Part shown: one piece after another, positions 9,092-17,305 of the stretch
How positions within the stretch are numbered: position 1 is the first letter of the stretch
How the letters are laid out: each line of letters begins with the position of its first letter
From: Microlunatus sp. Gsoil 973
GTDB taxonomy: Bacteria > Actinomycetota > Actinomycetes > Propionibacteriales > Propionibacteriaceae
Assembly: GCF_009707365.1 (NCBI RefSeq)
Contig: NZ_CP046122.1
Coordinates: forward strand, 4,278,001-4,342,000
Length of the DNA: 64,000 nucleotides
Reading direction: 5' to 3'
Made by a program: the position numbers and the translations under genes
Notes under the pieces: model-generated
Database searches by the model: none
What the model was told of the DNA's origin: nothing
Seen by the model: the letters and a program-made list of their open reading frames with translations, nothing else

Positions 9092-10402
9092 ATGCACCGC
9101 CACCCATCAGCCGGGATCGATCCTGTACTTCTTTCCCAACTCAGCAAGCAGGTCGACGCCGCGATCGGCGATCCCGACGTCACGGCGATGTTCACCCGGG
9201 TGATGTCGGAGAACCTGCCGGCGGTCGCCGAACTCGCATCGGACGGAACGACGTATCTGCTCACCGGCGACATTCCGGCGATGTGGTTGCGGGATTCGGC
9301 GGCCCAGGTGCGGCCGTACCTGATCGTCTGTGACCGGGACCCTGCCCTGGCCGAGACGCTGATCGGCGTCTTCCGCCGGCAGGTCGATTTCGTCACCGTC
9401 GACCCGTACGCCAATTCCTTCAAGCGCGGCACCGAACCGAGTCCCCATGCCGAAGACCGCTCGGGCGCGGGACCGCGGGTCTGGGAACGCAAGTACGAGA
9501 TCGACTCGTTGTGCTTCCCGCTCGACCTCGGCCATGCACTGTGGCGGATCACCGGACGGACCGACCACCTGGACGAGCGGTTCGCTGTGGCTGCGCGGAC
9601 GATCCTCGACCTCTGGGAGTGCGAACTCGATCATGAGAAGTCGCCGTACTTCTTCGAACGTGATCATCATCTGCCGACCGAGACGCTGAGTCGCAACGGT
9701 CGGGGTGAACCGGTCGGCAGGACAGGCATGAGCTGGAGCGCCTTCCGTCCGAGTGACGACGCCTGCGTCTACAACTACAACGTCCCGGGAAACATGTTCG
9801 CGGCCGTGGTGCTCGGTCAACTGGAGGTGATCGCCAAGGAGGTGCTCGGCGACACCGAGATCGCCGGCCGCGCTGCCACGTTGCGGGCATCGATCTCCGA
9901 CGGGATCGAGACCTACGGGGTGGTTGATCATCCGACCCACGGCCGGGTGTACTGCTACGAGACCGACGGTCTCGGGCACCACCTGATCATGGACGACGCC
10001 AACATGCCGAGCCTGTTGTCCCTGCCGCTGTCGGGCTATCTGCCCGCCGACGACCCGACCTACCTGGCCACCCGGCGACTGATCCTCAGCCCGGAGAACC
10101 CGTACTTCTATTCCGGTCGGTGTGCCGAGGGCATCGGAAGTCCGCACACCAAGCCCAACTACGTCTGGCCGATCGCGCTGGCCGTCCAGGGCTTGACCGC
10201 GACCGACGGCGATGAGAAGCGCCGTGTGCTCCGCCTGCTGGTCGACACCACGGGCGGCACGGGTCAGATGCACGAGTCCTTCGACGTCGACGATCCGACC
10301 CGGTTCAGCCGACCGTGGTTCTCCTGGGCGAACGCGATGATGTGTGAGTTGGTCCTCGACCTCGCGGGGGTACGGCTGGCGGAGCTGGTCGCGACGTCCT
10401 GA
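9092..10402 (+). CDS. Glycoside hydrolase family 125 exo-alpha-1,6-mannosidase
   Basis: A 436-residue GH125 (former DUF1237) enzyme. The family removes alpha-1,6-linked mannose from non-reducing ends by an inverting, metal-independent mechanism. Signatures are GDIPAMWLRDSAAQ near residue 58, the WERKYEIDSLCFPL stretch near 130, KPNYVWPIAL near 350, and GQMHESFDVDDP followed by WFSWANAMM near 390-415, which carries a probable catalytic glutamate. There is no signal peptide, so it probably acts on imported manno-oligosaccharides. The start is ATG 9092 behind ACGAGGAGAC; the frame is open further upstream but only over the ROK gene. It probably forms an operon with that regulator. Confidence 0.93.
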   Translation: MHRHPSAGIDPVLLSQLSKQVDAAIGDPDVTAMFTRVMSENLPAVAELASDGTTYLLTGDIPAMWLRDSAAQVRPYLIVCDRDPALAETLIGVFRRQVDFVTVDPYANSFKRGTEPSPHAEDRSGAGPRVWERKYEIDSLCFPLDLGHALWRITGRTDHLDERFAVAARTILDLWECELDHEKSPYFFERDHHLPTETLSRNGRGEPVGRTGMSWSAFRPSDDACVYNYNVPGNMFAAVVLGQLEVIAKEVLGDTEIAGRAATLRASISDGIETYGVVDHPTHGRVYCYETDGLGHHLIMDDANMPSLLSLPLSGYLPADDPTYLATRRLILSPENPYFYSGRCAEGIGSPHTKPNYVWPIALAVQGLTATDGDEKRRVLRLLVDTTGGTGQMHESFDVDDPTRFSRPWFSWANAMMCELVLDLAGVRLAELVATS

Positions 10403-10546
10403 CGCCTGGCCGTCACTCATGGTCGGCCTCCCGCCGCAGAATTTCCGGTCCTGAGCGCTGTCTGACGGAAGATGGGCCGCCGGGCCCGCACCGACTAGCC
10501 TGACGTGGGTGCCCAGGTTGATCAATCGTGCCCGGAAGAGCGGCGT

Positions 10547-11131
10547 GTGAGCGGACCGTACGGACCGCGACCGCGGGACGCCCAGCCGCATCCGGTGCAT
10601 CCCCCGATACAGCCACCGACACACCCTCCGGTCGGGTACGGCGGCTTCTCCCAGTCCGGCGAGGAACAACAGTTCTCGGGCCGGCCGATCCAGCGGCCCG
10701 CCCTGTTGACCCTGTCCTTGGTCATGATCATCACCGGGTCGATGCTGCTGATGACCGAGCTTGCCCTGGTCTGGTTGTTCGTCTCCATCGCCCGGGACGG
10801 CCTGGGCTACTCGGGCACGGACGGGATCTTCTACCACATGCTCGAACGGTTCCATCTCCAGATGCTGAAGGGCCTTGCCTGGGTCGGCTTCGGCTTCCCC
10901 GGGGCAGCCGTCGTGCTGAGCTTCTTCCTGCTGCTCCGCCGCCCGTGGCCGCGGATCGCGGTCAGTCTGCTGGGCGCCGCGACGATCGTCGCTGCCGCGG
11001 TGGTGCTGTCCGGCCACATCGCGTGGGTGGTTCCGATCGGCGTCTACATAGCGTTCGCCGTTGCCATCCTCTGGACTCCCGACGTGACGATCTGGTGCCG
11101 CGGCGGGGACTCGGCGGACCGGACGCGCTGA
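10547..11131 (+). CDS. Small membrane protein with proline-rich N-terminus, unknown function
   Basis: I do not recognise a family. The 194 residues begin with a Pro/His/Gln-rich cytoplasmic stretch (about 1-50), a common actinobacterial layout. Four hydrophobic segments follow at about residues 54-80, 100-125, 130-152 and 155-175, and a short charged tail. GTG 10547 is preferred over GTG 10505 because a purine-rich GGAAGAG lies upstream and the MSGPYGPRPR start is typical. It lies 43 bp before the sortase gene and is likely co-transcribed, but no sortase motif is present. Confidence 0.7.
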   Translation: MSGPYGPRPRDAQPHPVHPPIQPPTHPPVGYGGFSQSGEEQQFSGRPIQRPALLTLSLVMIITGSMLLMTELALVWLFVSIARDGLGYSGTDGIFYHMLERFHLQMLKGLAWVGFGFPGAAVVLSFFLLLRRPWPRIAVSLLGAATIVAAAVVLSGHIAWVVPIGVYIAFAVAILWTPDVTIWCRGGDSADRTR

Positions 11132-11174
11132 CCGGTCGAGCCGATCGACGGTGCCGAATCGGCAGAATGGATGG

Positions 11175-11894
11175 GTGACCGACGGCAAGGGATCCCCCGG
11201 CACGCCCGGCGCTCCGCCGCCGCAGCGGTCGCCTTGGCGTCGTCACCACTTGCTCACCGTCGTCGGACTGATGCTGCTCCTCGCAGGGGCGTCCTGTCTG
11301 GGCTACGTCGGCTATCAACTGTGGGGCACCGACATCGGCGCGCACCGGGCGTACGACTCCGAGCGGGCAAGACTCAGGAACACCTGGACCGCACCGATGC
11401 CGACTGCACGGCCCGGTGACGGCAAGGGCACAGCCCAGCACGGCTCGCCGGTCCCCGGAGACGCGATCGCGCTGTTGTCCATCCCGTCGATCGGGGTCAG
11501 GGAGGTGCCCGTCCTCGAAGGGACCAGTCAGGGCGTCCTGGCCCGGGGGATCGGCCACTACCGCCGGACCGCCGGACCTGGTGAGGTGGGCAACTTCGCC
11601 GTGGCCGGGCATCGGATCACCCACGGCGCACCGTTCGCCGACCTGCTGAAGCTGAACACCGGAGACCCCGTCGTCGTCGAAACCAGGACCTGGATCTTCA
11701 CCTATCGGGTGGACACCCCGCCCCGCAAGCTCACCGTCGAGGACACCGAGGGCTGGGTGATCGACCCGGTTCCCGGTCACCCGGGTCAGCATCCGACGAG
11801 CAGGTTGATCACGCTGACCACCTGCCAGGATCTCTTCCATTCCCCGGACCGCTCGGTGGGGTTCGGCCACCTGACGTCGACGAAGACCAAGTGA
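11175..11894 (+). CDS. Class E-type sortase
   Basis: A membrane-anchored transpeptidase of 239 residues that joins surface proteins to the cell wall. It has a proline-rich cytoplasmic start, one membrane segment (about residues 28-48, VVGLMLLLAGASCLGYVGY), then the sortase barrel. Catalytic residues seen are His in VAGHRITHG near 143, Cys in LTTCQDL near 216, and Arg in SPDRSVGFG near 225. The LAXTG-type class E is the usual housekeeping class in high-GC actinobacteria. No sortase substrate is encoded in this window. GTG 11175 is used because it gives the shortest sensible cytoplasmic end. Confidence 0.88.
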   Translation: MTDGKGSPGTPGAPPPQRSPWRRHHLLTVVGLMLLLAGASCLGYVGYQLWGTDIGAHRAYDSERARLRNTWTAPMPTARPGDGKGTAQHGSPVPGDAIALLSIPSIGVREVPVLEGTSQGVLARGIGHYRRTAGPGEVGNFAVAGHRITHGAPFADLLKLNTGDPVVVETRTWIFTYRVDTPPRKLTVEDTEGWVIDPVPGHPGQHPTSRLITLTTCQDLFHSPDRSVGFGHLTSTKTK

Positions 11895-11931
11895 TCGCAG
11901 GCCGCCGGTCCCGGTCGCTAGGCTGCCGCCC

Positions 11932-12483
11932 ATGACCATCGAACAGGACCGGGCGCAGCTCATCGAGGCGATCACCAGGCTCGCCGTGGTGCACCAACAG
12001 GTCACCCTCTCCTCGGGGCGCGAGGCCGACTACTACATCGACATGCGGCGGGTCACCCTGGACGGTGCCGCGGCACCGTTGGTCGGCCGGGTGATGCGGG
12101 ACCTGGTGTCTGATCTGCAGTTCGAGGCCGTCGGCGGGCTCACCCTGGGAGCCGACCCGGTGGCCACCGCGATGTTGCATGCCGCGGCGGCCGACGGTGA
12201 CCGGTTGGACGCGTTCGTGGTCCGGAAGACGCAGAAGGCCCACGGGATGCAGCGGCTGATCGAAGGCACTGAGGTCGCCGGGCGACGGGTGCTGGCGGTC
12301 GAGGACACCAGCACGACCGGCGGGTCGGTGCTCACCGCCGTCCAGGCGCTCCGCGAGGCGGGCGCCGAGGTCGTCGGCGTCGGCGTGATCATCGACCGGG
12401 ACACCGGCGCCGCGGAGAAGATCCGCGCCGAGGGCCTGGAATACCGCTACGCGATCAGCGCGTCGGACCTCGGCCTCGCTTGA
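11932..12483 (+). CDS. pyrE: Orotate phosphoribosyltransferase
   Basis: Converts orotate and PRPP to orotidine 5'-monophosphate in de novo pyrimidine synthesis. The 183 residues match the short actinobacterial type. Key features are SSGREADYYIDMRRVTL near residue 25, VRKTQKAHGMQ near 97 (the flexible catalytic loop) and the PRPP-binding motif VLAVEDTSTTGGS near 122. The start is ATG 11932, 37 bp after the sortase stop. The stop overlaps the first of three short repeats leading into lemA. pyrE lies in a similar neighbourhood in other actinobacteria. Confidence 0.96.
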   Translation: MTIEQDRAQLIEAITRLAVVHQQVTLSSGREADYYIDMRRVTLDGAAAPLVGRVMRDLVSDLQFEAVGGLTLGADPVATAMLHAAAADGDRLDAFVVRKTQKAHGMQRLIEGTEVAGRRVLAVEDTSTTGGSVLTAVQALREAGAEVVGVGVIIDRDTGAAEKIRAEGLEYRYAISASDLGLA

Positions 12484-12523
12484 TCAGGGCAATCTGATCA
12501 CGGCAAATGGTCTGATCAGGGCA
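12481..12523. repeat. Three spaced copies of TGATCA(G/C)GGCA between pyrE and lemA
   Basis: The 11-mer TGATCAGGGCA occurs at 12481-12491 and 12513-12523, with a variant TGATCACGGCA at 12495-12505. The first copy contains the pyrE stop codon and the last ends 12 bp before the lemA start. It could be a binding array for a lemA regulator or a chance duplication. Confidence 0.7.
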
Positions 12524-12535
12524 TAGGGTTTCGCC

Positions 12536-13360
12536 ATGAGCGCTGTGATCGTCCTCATCCTGATCCTGGTCGTGCTCGCGATCCTCGCGATCGTCATGGT
12601 CAGCATGTACAACGGCTTCGTCCGGGAGCGCAACCGGATCCAGGAGTCGTGGCGGCAGGTCGATGTCGAGCTGAACCGTCGGTACGAACTGTTGCCCAAC
12701 CTGGTCGAGACGGTCCGTGCCTACGCCGCGCACGAGCGGAACACCCTCGACGACATCACCCGGCTGCGCAGCCAGGCCCAATCGCTCGCCCAGTCGCAAC
12801 CCGGCGGGGCCAGCCCGGAGCGGGCCCAGGTCGAGGAGCAGCTGACCGGAGCGGTACGCGGGCTGATGGTCAGCGTCGAGGCCTACCCCGACCTGAAGAG
12901 CAACACCAACTTCCTGGAACTGCAGCGCCAGCTGGCCGAGACCGAGGATCGGATCGCCAACGGCCGGCGCTTCTACAACGCCAACGTCCGGGCGTACAAC
13001 ACCCGGGTGGAGAGCGTCCCGTCCAACATCATCGCCGGGATGTTCCACTTCCAGAAGGCGACCTACTTCGAAGTCACCGACGAGGCAGCCCGGACCGCAC
13101 CGTCGGTCAACTTCGGAGAGATCGCCTACCGTGGCGACCAGCCCGGCCAGGGTCAGCCGGGTCAGCTGCCGCCGGCACAGCCTCCGGCCCAGCAGCCGTA
13201 CGCTCCGGGCGATTTCCAGACACCCCAGCAGCAGGCTTCCCAACAGCCGGCACCCCAACAGCAGGTGCCCGGGCAGCAGTCGCCGCAGCAGCCGCCCTAC
13301 CAGCAGCCCCCGCAGGGCTGGGCCGCGGGTTTGATCGGCGGGTCCGGTAGGAGGGGTTGA
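12536..13360 (+). CDS. LemA family protein with long Pro/Gln-rich tail
   Basis: LemA proteins are membrane-anchored helical bundles of unclear role. The first 25 residues form a strongly hydrophobic signal anchor. YNGFVRERNRIQESWRQVDV and LNRRYELLPNLVETV (about 26-62) are the hallmark LemA motifs, and the helical domain runs to about residue 190. The last 80 residues are rich in proline and glutamine (many QQP and PAQ repeats) and are probably disordered. This tail makes the 274-residue protein longer than the usual LemA of 180-200 residues. The start is ATG 12536. Confidence 0.93.
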   Translation: MSAVIVLILILVVLAILAIVMVSMYNGFVRERNRIQESWRQVDVELNRRYELLPNLVETVRAYAAHERNTLDDITRLRSQAQSLAQSQPGGASPERAQVEEQLTGAVRGLMVSVEAYPDLKSNTNFLELQRQLAETEDRIANGRRFYNANVRAYNTRVESVPSNIIAGMFHFQKATYFEVTDEAARTAPSVNFGEIAYRGDQPGQGQPGQLPPAQPPAQQPYAPGDFQTPQQQASQQPAPQQQVPGQQSPQQPPYQQPPQGWAAGLIGGSGRRG

Positions 13361-13510
13361 GCGGCGGGCCACCCGCAGGCAGAGGTTCCCGACAGGTCAA
13401 GTAGGGTCAGCACCTGTGAGCCCGCGGCGTCGGTGAACGACGCCGCCCGGACCGACGGTGCTGTCGACCCGGGGTCCTGACCTTTCTCTGCTCTGGCAAG
13501 GGAGCACATC

Positions 13511-14455
13511 GTGTCTGACATGACCTATCAGCAGCTCGGCAAGTCCGGGCTCACCGTGTCCACCGTCGGCCTCGGCTGCAACAACTTCGGCGGTCGGATG
13601 GCCGACGAGGACGTGCCGACCGTGGTCGACGCGGCCATCGACGCCGGCATCACGCTGTTCGACACCGCCGACGTGTACGGCGGCGGCGGTGCCTCGGAGA
13701 CCCTGCTCGGCAAGGCCCTGCAGGGCAAGCGCGACAAGGTGATCATCGCGACCAAGTTCGGCGGCGGGATGAACGGCAGCAACGGTCCGGACTGGGGTGT
13801 CCGCGGTTCGCGCCGGTACATCCGGATCGCCGTCGAGAACAGCCTGCGACGCCTCGGCACCGACTGGATCGACCTGTACCAGATGCACCAGCCCGACCCG
13901 AACACGCCGATCGAGGAGACCCTCTCGGTGCTCAGCGATCTGGTCAGCGAGGGCAAGATCCGCTACATCGGCTCGTCGAACTTCAAGGGCTGGCAGGTGA
14001 TCGACGCCGACTGGACCGCCTCGACCGGCGGCTACGAGCCGTTCATCTCGGCCCAGAACCACTACTCCTGGCTCAACCGGTCGATCGAGGCCGAAGTGGT
14101 CCCTGCGCTGGAACGCACGGGTCAGGGCCTGCTGCCGTACTTCCCGCTGGCCAATGGGCTGCTGACCGGCAAGTACAAGCGCGGTGAGACCGCGCCCGAC
14201 GGCTCCCGGCTGGCCAAGCTGCCGGACCGGCTGGCGGCCGCGGACTGGGAGACCATCGAGGCGTTGGAGAAGTTCGCCGCCGACCGCGGGGTCAGCATCC
14301 TGCAGGTGGCCATCGGCGGCCTGGCCGCGATGCCGACCGTCGCCTCGGTGATCGCCGGTGCCACCCGGGTCGAGCAGATCGAGGCCAACGTGACCGCCGG
14401 TCTCTGGCAACCGACCGACGAGGACCTCAACGAGCTGATCAAGCTCACCGCCTGA
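13511..14455 (+). CDS. Aldo/keto reductase
   Basis: NADPH-dependent oxidoreductase of 314 residues with a TIM-barrel fold, of the YhdN/Kv-beta-like branch. The catalytic tetrad is visible: Asp and Tyr in FDTADVYGGGG near residue 50, Lys in IATKFGG near 84, and His in YQMHQPD near 124. The cofactor-binding region IAGATRVEQIEANV lies near 285. The substrate is not predictable. The start is GTG 13511 behind a GGGAG sequence. The gene converges on dedA; an IS110 element separates them. Confidence 0.93.
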   Translation: MSDMTYQQLGKSGLTVSTVGLGCNNFGGRMADEDVPTVVDAAIDAGITLFDTADVYGGGGASETLLGKALQGKRDKVIIATKFGGGMNGSNGPDWGVRGSRRYIRIAVENSLRRLGTDWIDLYQMHQPDPNTPIEETLSVLSDLVSEGKIRYIGSSNFKGWQVIDADWTASTGGYEPFISAQNHYSWLNRSIEAEVVPALERTGQGLLPYFPLANGLLTGKYKRGETAPDGSRLAKLPDRLAAADWETIEALEKFAADRGVSILQVAIGGLAAMPTVASVIAGATRVEQIEANVTAGLWQPTDEDLNELIKLTA

Positions 14456-14457
14456 CT

Positions 14458-14498
14458 CCGCGAGGGGTCAATAAATCCCTCATATCAGCGGCGTGTCG
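14458..14498 (-). repeat. REP-like 41-bp repeat, copy 1 (3' of aldo/keto reductase)
   Basis: Read on the minus strand, this starts CGACACGCCGC and ends TGACCCCTCGCGG. It matches the segment at 51045-51085 at 34 of 41 positions with no gaps. Both copies lie between convergent genes. The half GATT-N-ATTGACCCCTCG occurs a third time at 15948-15964, on the other side of the IS element. Confidence 0.75.
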
Positions 14499-14531
14499 CC
14501 GATGGCCGCAAACGGCCCACGGCGACACGCC
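14490..14531 (+). terminator. Long GC-rich hairpin beside the IS110 end
   Basis: A 12-bp perfect outer stem (GGCGTGTCGCCG with CGGCGACACGCC) and a 5-bp inner stem (GGCCG with CGGCC) surround a CAAA loop. It is followed on the plus strand by a T-rich stretch (CTTCTATGTTT). It could end the aldo/keto reductase transcript, or it could be the structured right end of the IS110 element. The sequence alone does not decide. Confidence 0.55.
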
Positions 14532-14547
14532 GACTCTTCTATGTTTG

Positions 14548-15627
14548 TCAAGCGGTTGATGGCTCGATCTCGGGCGTGGTGTGGAGTGTCTGGAAGGCGC
14601 GGTAGAGCTGGCGGGCGAGGTAGCGCTTGAGGCAGCGTCGGATCTCTTTGGTCGTCCGTCCCTCGGCTCGTCGGCGGGCGACGTAGGCCCGGGTGTCGGG
14701 GTCGTGGGTCATGCGGGTGATCACGGCCATGTGTAGCGCCCGGTTGAGTCTGCGGTCGCCGCCGCGGTTGAGTCGATGACGGACGGTGTTGCCCGAGGAT
14801 GCCGGGATCGGGCTGACTCCGGCCAGGGCAGCGAACGCGGCCTCGGATCGGACCCGGCCGGAGTGTGACCAGGCTGCGAGGGCAACTGCGACGGTGACCG
14901 GTCCGATGCCGGTCTTGTCCAGCAGGGACGAGACCTGACTGTGGTGGATCAGGTCGGTGATTTGGGCCTGGTTGGCTGCAATCTCTTGGTCCAGTTCGAC
15001 GACTCGCTTGGCCAGCCGGACGGCCTCGGCCCGGGCGGTAGCCGTGGCGAGGTCTTCGACGCGGGCACGCCATCGGGCGATATCTGCGACCTGTTTGGCG
15101 GTGAGCGGCTTCCGCGCGTCGATGCCTAGGCCGACCACACGCACCAGCGCGATCAGTGCGTTGATGGTCGCGGTGCGTTCGGTAGTCATGTGGTCGCGGG
15201 CGGTGACCAGGATCTGCAATGCCGCCCGCAGACCATCGCTGCGCGGACGGCGCAGCTGATGCGGGTGCAGAGACAAGACCGCGGCCGCGATCCGGTGAGC
15301 GTCCAGCAGATCAGACTTACCGGTGCCATGGTGGGCCCGGGTGTCCATCCGAGCAGCCTCGACCACTTCGTAACCGAACCGGGTCACCGCTGCTGCCAGC
15401 CGGGCACCATAGGTGGCCACACCTTCGATCACCCACAAGGTGGCCAGATCACCACCGGTGCGGCGCGCGGCCCACGCGACGGCCCGGTCCATGCCGGCGT
15501 CGGTGGCGGGAAACTGATCGGTCGCGATCAGCTCACCGGTCACGGCGACCACGACGGCAAGGGTGTGAGAGCGGGCGTGAGTGTCGACACCCACGACAAA
15601 CGGATGAGAATACGCGACGATGGTCAC
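14548..15627 (-). CDS. IS110-family transposase
   Basis: A 359-residue serine/DEDD recombinase. The N-terminal RuvC-like domain shows GVDTHARSHTLAV near residue 13, Glu in WVIEGVATYG near 65, and GKSDLLDAHRIA near 103. The C-terminal Tnp domain shows LDKTGIGPVTVAVAL near 236, the conserved serine in PASSGNTVRHRLNRGG near 278, and a basic helical tail. GTG 15627 is preferred because it sits behind GGAAGGAAG and gives the normal MTIVAYSHPFVVGVD-like start; the frame stays open 78 bases further upstream. The frame is intact, so the element may be active. Confidence 0.93.
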   Translation of the reverse strand: MTIVAYSHPFVVGVDTHARSHTLAVVVAVTGELIATDQFPATDAGMDRAVAWAARRTGGDLATLWVIEGVATYGARLAAAVTRFGYEVVEAARMDTRAHHGTGKSDLLDAHRIAAAVLSLHPHQLRRPRSDGLRAALQILVTARDHMTTERTATINALIALVRVVGLGIDARKPLTAKQVADIARWRARVEDLATATARAEAVRLAKRVVELDQEIAANQAQITDLIHHSQVSSLLDKTGIGPVTVAVALAAWSHSGRVRSEAAFAALAGVSPIPASSGNTVRHRLNRGGDRRLNRALHMAVITRMTHDPDTRAYVARRRAEGRTTKEIRRCLKRYLARQLYRAFQTLHTTPEIEPSTA

Positions 15628-15940
15628 GGCGGTGGGACTTCCTTCCAGACAAGACCGACAGGGATCCGGCCGCAAACGGTCGGCGCAGGCCCGGGTGGAA
15701 GTCACTTCGGGGCAACACTGTGATGAGTCAGGCCCACCCGACAGGTGGAACCGACAATCTTCTGATCAAGTCACCGAGGTGGAGCCGGGTCAGCGTCGGC
15801 CTTCCGCCCTGAACCGGACAAGTCGGCTTGAAGGCACCCCACAAAGGAGCCACACATATCAAGAGTCACGACCAGGACGAAGCGACCGACGCTAACCCTG
15901 CCAGCCAGTCCCAGACCAGCCACCACAAGACTCACAGCAA
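15628..15940 (-). ncRNA. Presumed bridge (guide) RNA region of the IS110 element
   Basis: In IS110-group elements the long non-coding end 5' of the transposase gives a structured bridge RNA whose loops pair with donor and target DNA. Here about 313 bases lie between the transposase start and the element edge with no gene. On the minus strand a segment near 15850-15865 (GATATGTGTGG) resembles the flanking target (GATATGAGGG), which may mark a target-binding loop. The RNA itself, its ends and its folding are inferred from the family. Confidence 0.4.
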
Positions 15941-15943
15941 ATA

Positions 15944-16639
15944 TCAGTGATTAATTGACCCCTCGGCAGAGGCGGCGCGGGCGGCCTTGCGGCGGGCGGA
16001 AAGAAACTCCAGGCCCATCGGGATCAGGGAGAGCACGACGACCAGGACCAGGGCGAGATCGATGTGCCGCGCGATGATCTCGACGTTGCCCAGGAAGTAA
16101 CCGAGGATGGTCACACCCGGGGCCCAGATCACGCCGCCGATCGCGGTGAAGAGAATGAATTTGCCGAAGCTCATCCGGCTCACCCCGGCAGCGAACGTCA
16201 CGAAGGTGCGGACGATCGGGACGAACCGGGCCAGGATGAGCGCGCGGCTGCCGTACTTCTCCAGGAAGTCGTGGGTCCGCTCGACGTACTTGGGGTTGAA
16301 GATCTTGCCGAGCAGCCCGGAACGGGACCTGAACAGCGGCGGCCCGACCAGATAGCCGATCAGGTAGCCGCAGGCGTTGCCCAGCACGGCGCAGACCGTG
16401 AGCAGCACGCAGACCAGCCACAGCGGCATCCCGATCGTCCCGGCGCCGATGAACAACCCCACCGTGAAGAGCAGCGAATCGCCGGGCAGGATGGCGAACA
16501 GCCCGCACTCGGCGAAGATGATGAACGCGACCCCCCACACGGCGTACGGCCCGAACGCCTTGATCACGGCCTCGGGATCCATCCAGGACGGCAGCAACAT
16601 GGGCGCCAGCAGTGCAACCTGCGCTACGGGTGGGATCAC
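15944..16639 (-). CDS. DedA family integral membrane protein
   Basis: DedA/SNARE-associated protein of 231 residues, a family implicated in flipping undecaprenyl phosphate or phospholipids and in membrane homeostasis. The re-entrant loop region ECGLFAILPGDSLLFTVG near residue 44 and FVPIVRTFVTFAAGVSRM near 138 are the family signatures. Five or six hydrophobic segments are visible, with a basic tail at the C-terminus. The last codons run into the palindrome split by the IS110 element, and the TGA stop lies inside the heptamer shared by both IS flanks, so the insertion did not change the stop. The start is GTG 16639, only 24 bp from the divergent methyltransferase start. Confidence 0.93.
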   Translation of the reverse strand: MIPPVAQVALLAPMLLPSWMDPEAVIKAFGPYAVWGVAFIIFAECGLFAILPGDSLLFTVGLFIGAGTIGMPLWLVCVLLTVCAVLGNACGYLIGYLVGPPLFRSRSGLLGKIFNPKYVERTHDFLEKYGSRALILARFVPIVRTFVTFAAGVSRMSFGKFILFTAIGGVIWAPGVTILGYFLGNVEIIARHIDLALVLVVVLSLIPMGLEFLSARRKAARAASAEGSINH

Positions 16640-16663
16640 CCGAGCGAGAGTACCGTCGGGGCC

Positions 16664-17305
16664 GTGGGTTTCCTAAGCGACGACGAGCTGGCGCAGGCCG
16701 CCGATCCCGGGGTCGAGACCGGGGTCGGACCTGCGCCCCGACCCTGGCCCGACGATCCGCGGCTGGACGTCGGACTGCTGGCCGAGGGCGATCGGCGCAA
16801 CGTCGTCGACCGCTACCGCTACTGGTCGGTCGAGGCGATCGTCGCCGACCTCGATGCGACCCGTCGACCGCTTCGGATCGCCATCCAGAACTGGGAGCAC
16901 GATTTCAACATCGGCTCCATGGTCCGGACCGCCAATGCCTTCAACGTCGCCGGCGTGCACATCATCGGCAGGCGTCGCTGGAACCGGCGGGGTGCGATGG
17001 TCACCGACCGCTACCTGCACATCCACCATCATCCCGACGTCGCCGACTTCGCGGCATTCCTCGGGCAGAACGACTACCGGCCGATCGGCGTGGACAATCT
17101 GCCCGGTTCAGTCCCGCTGGAGACGACCAAACTGCCCGAACGCAGTTGTCTGATCTTCGGTTCGGAGGGCCCCGGGTTGACCGAAGAGATCGTTGCGATC
17201 TGTGACCGCCTGGTGGCGATCAGCCAGTACGGGTCGACCCGATCGATCAACGCCGGGGCGGCAGCAGCGATCGCTATGTATCACTGGGCGCTGCAGTGGA
17301 ACTGA
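16664..17305 (+). CDS. SpoU (TrmH)-family RNA 2'-O-methyltransferase
   Basis: A 213-residue SPOUT-fold enzyme that methylates a ribose in tRNA or rRNA with S-adenosylmethionine. Motif 1 is NIGSMVRTANAFNV near residue 84, motif 2 is LIFGSEGPGLTEE near 163, and motif 3 is ISQYGSTRSINAGAAAAIAM near 186; together they form the knotted SAM site. GTG 16664 is chosen because the coding-like sequence starts there, 24 bp from the divergent dedA. Its last 32 bases overlap the end of the convergent lyase gene. The RNA target is not predictable. Confidence 0.92.
   Translation: MGFLSDDELAQAADPGVETGVGPAPRPWPDDPRLDVGLLAEGDRRNVVDRYRYWSVEAIVADLDATRRPLRIAIQNWEHDFNIGSMVRTANAFNVAGVHIIGRRRWNRRGAMVTDRYLHIHHHPDVADFAAFLGQNDYRPIGVDNLPGSVPLETTKLPERSCLIFGSEGPGLTEEIVAICDRLVAISQYGSTRSINAGAAAAIAMYHWALQWN

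Larger units (their letters stand above)
14489..15947 (-). mobile_element. IS110-family insertion sequence (boundaries provisional)
   Basis: The element has one DEDD-type transposase gene, a short 3' end, and about 310 non-coding bases 5' of the transposase, as expected of IS110 elements that encode a guide RNA. The heptamer ATATCAG occurs at 14482-14488 and 15941-15947. Deleting everything between them recreates a 17-bp inverted repeat with one mismatch (CGAGGGGTCAATAAATC against GATTAATTGACCCCTCG), which fits insertion into the loop of a palindrome. However, homology to the 51-kb repeat extends 10 bases past the proposed left boundary, so the true end may be a little further right. No terminal inverted repeats are expected for this family. 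Confidence 0.7.

Noticed and set aside
9107-11203. 698-codon minus-strand open frame
   Set aside because: It lies antisense to the GH125 gene and the downstream membrane protein, with no family similarity seen.
14461-15964. Terminal inverted repeats of the insertion sequence
   Set aside because: IS110 elements lack such repeats. The inverted sequences lie outside the shared ATATCAG heptamer and are better read as the split target palindrome.
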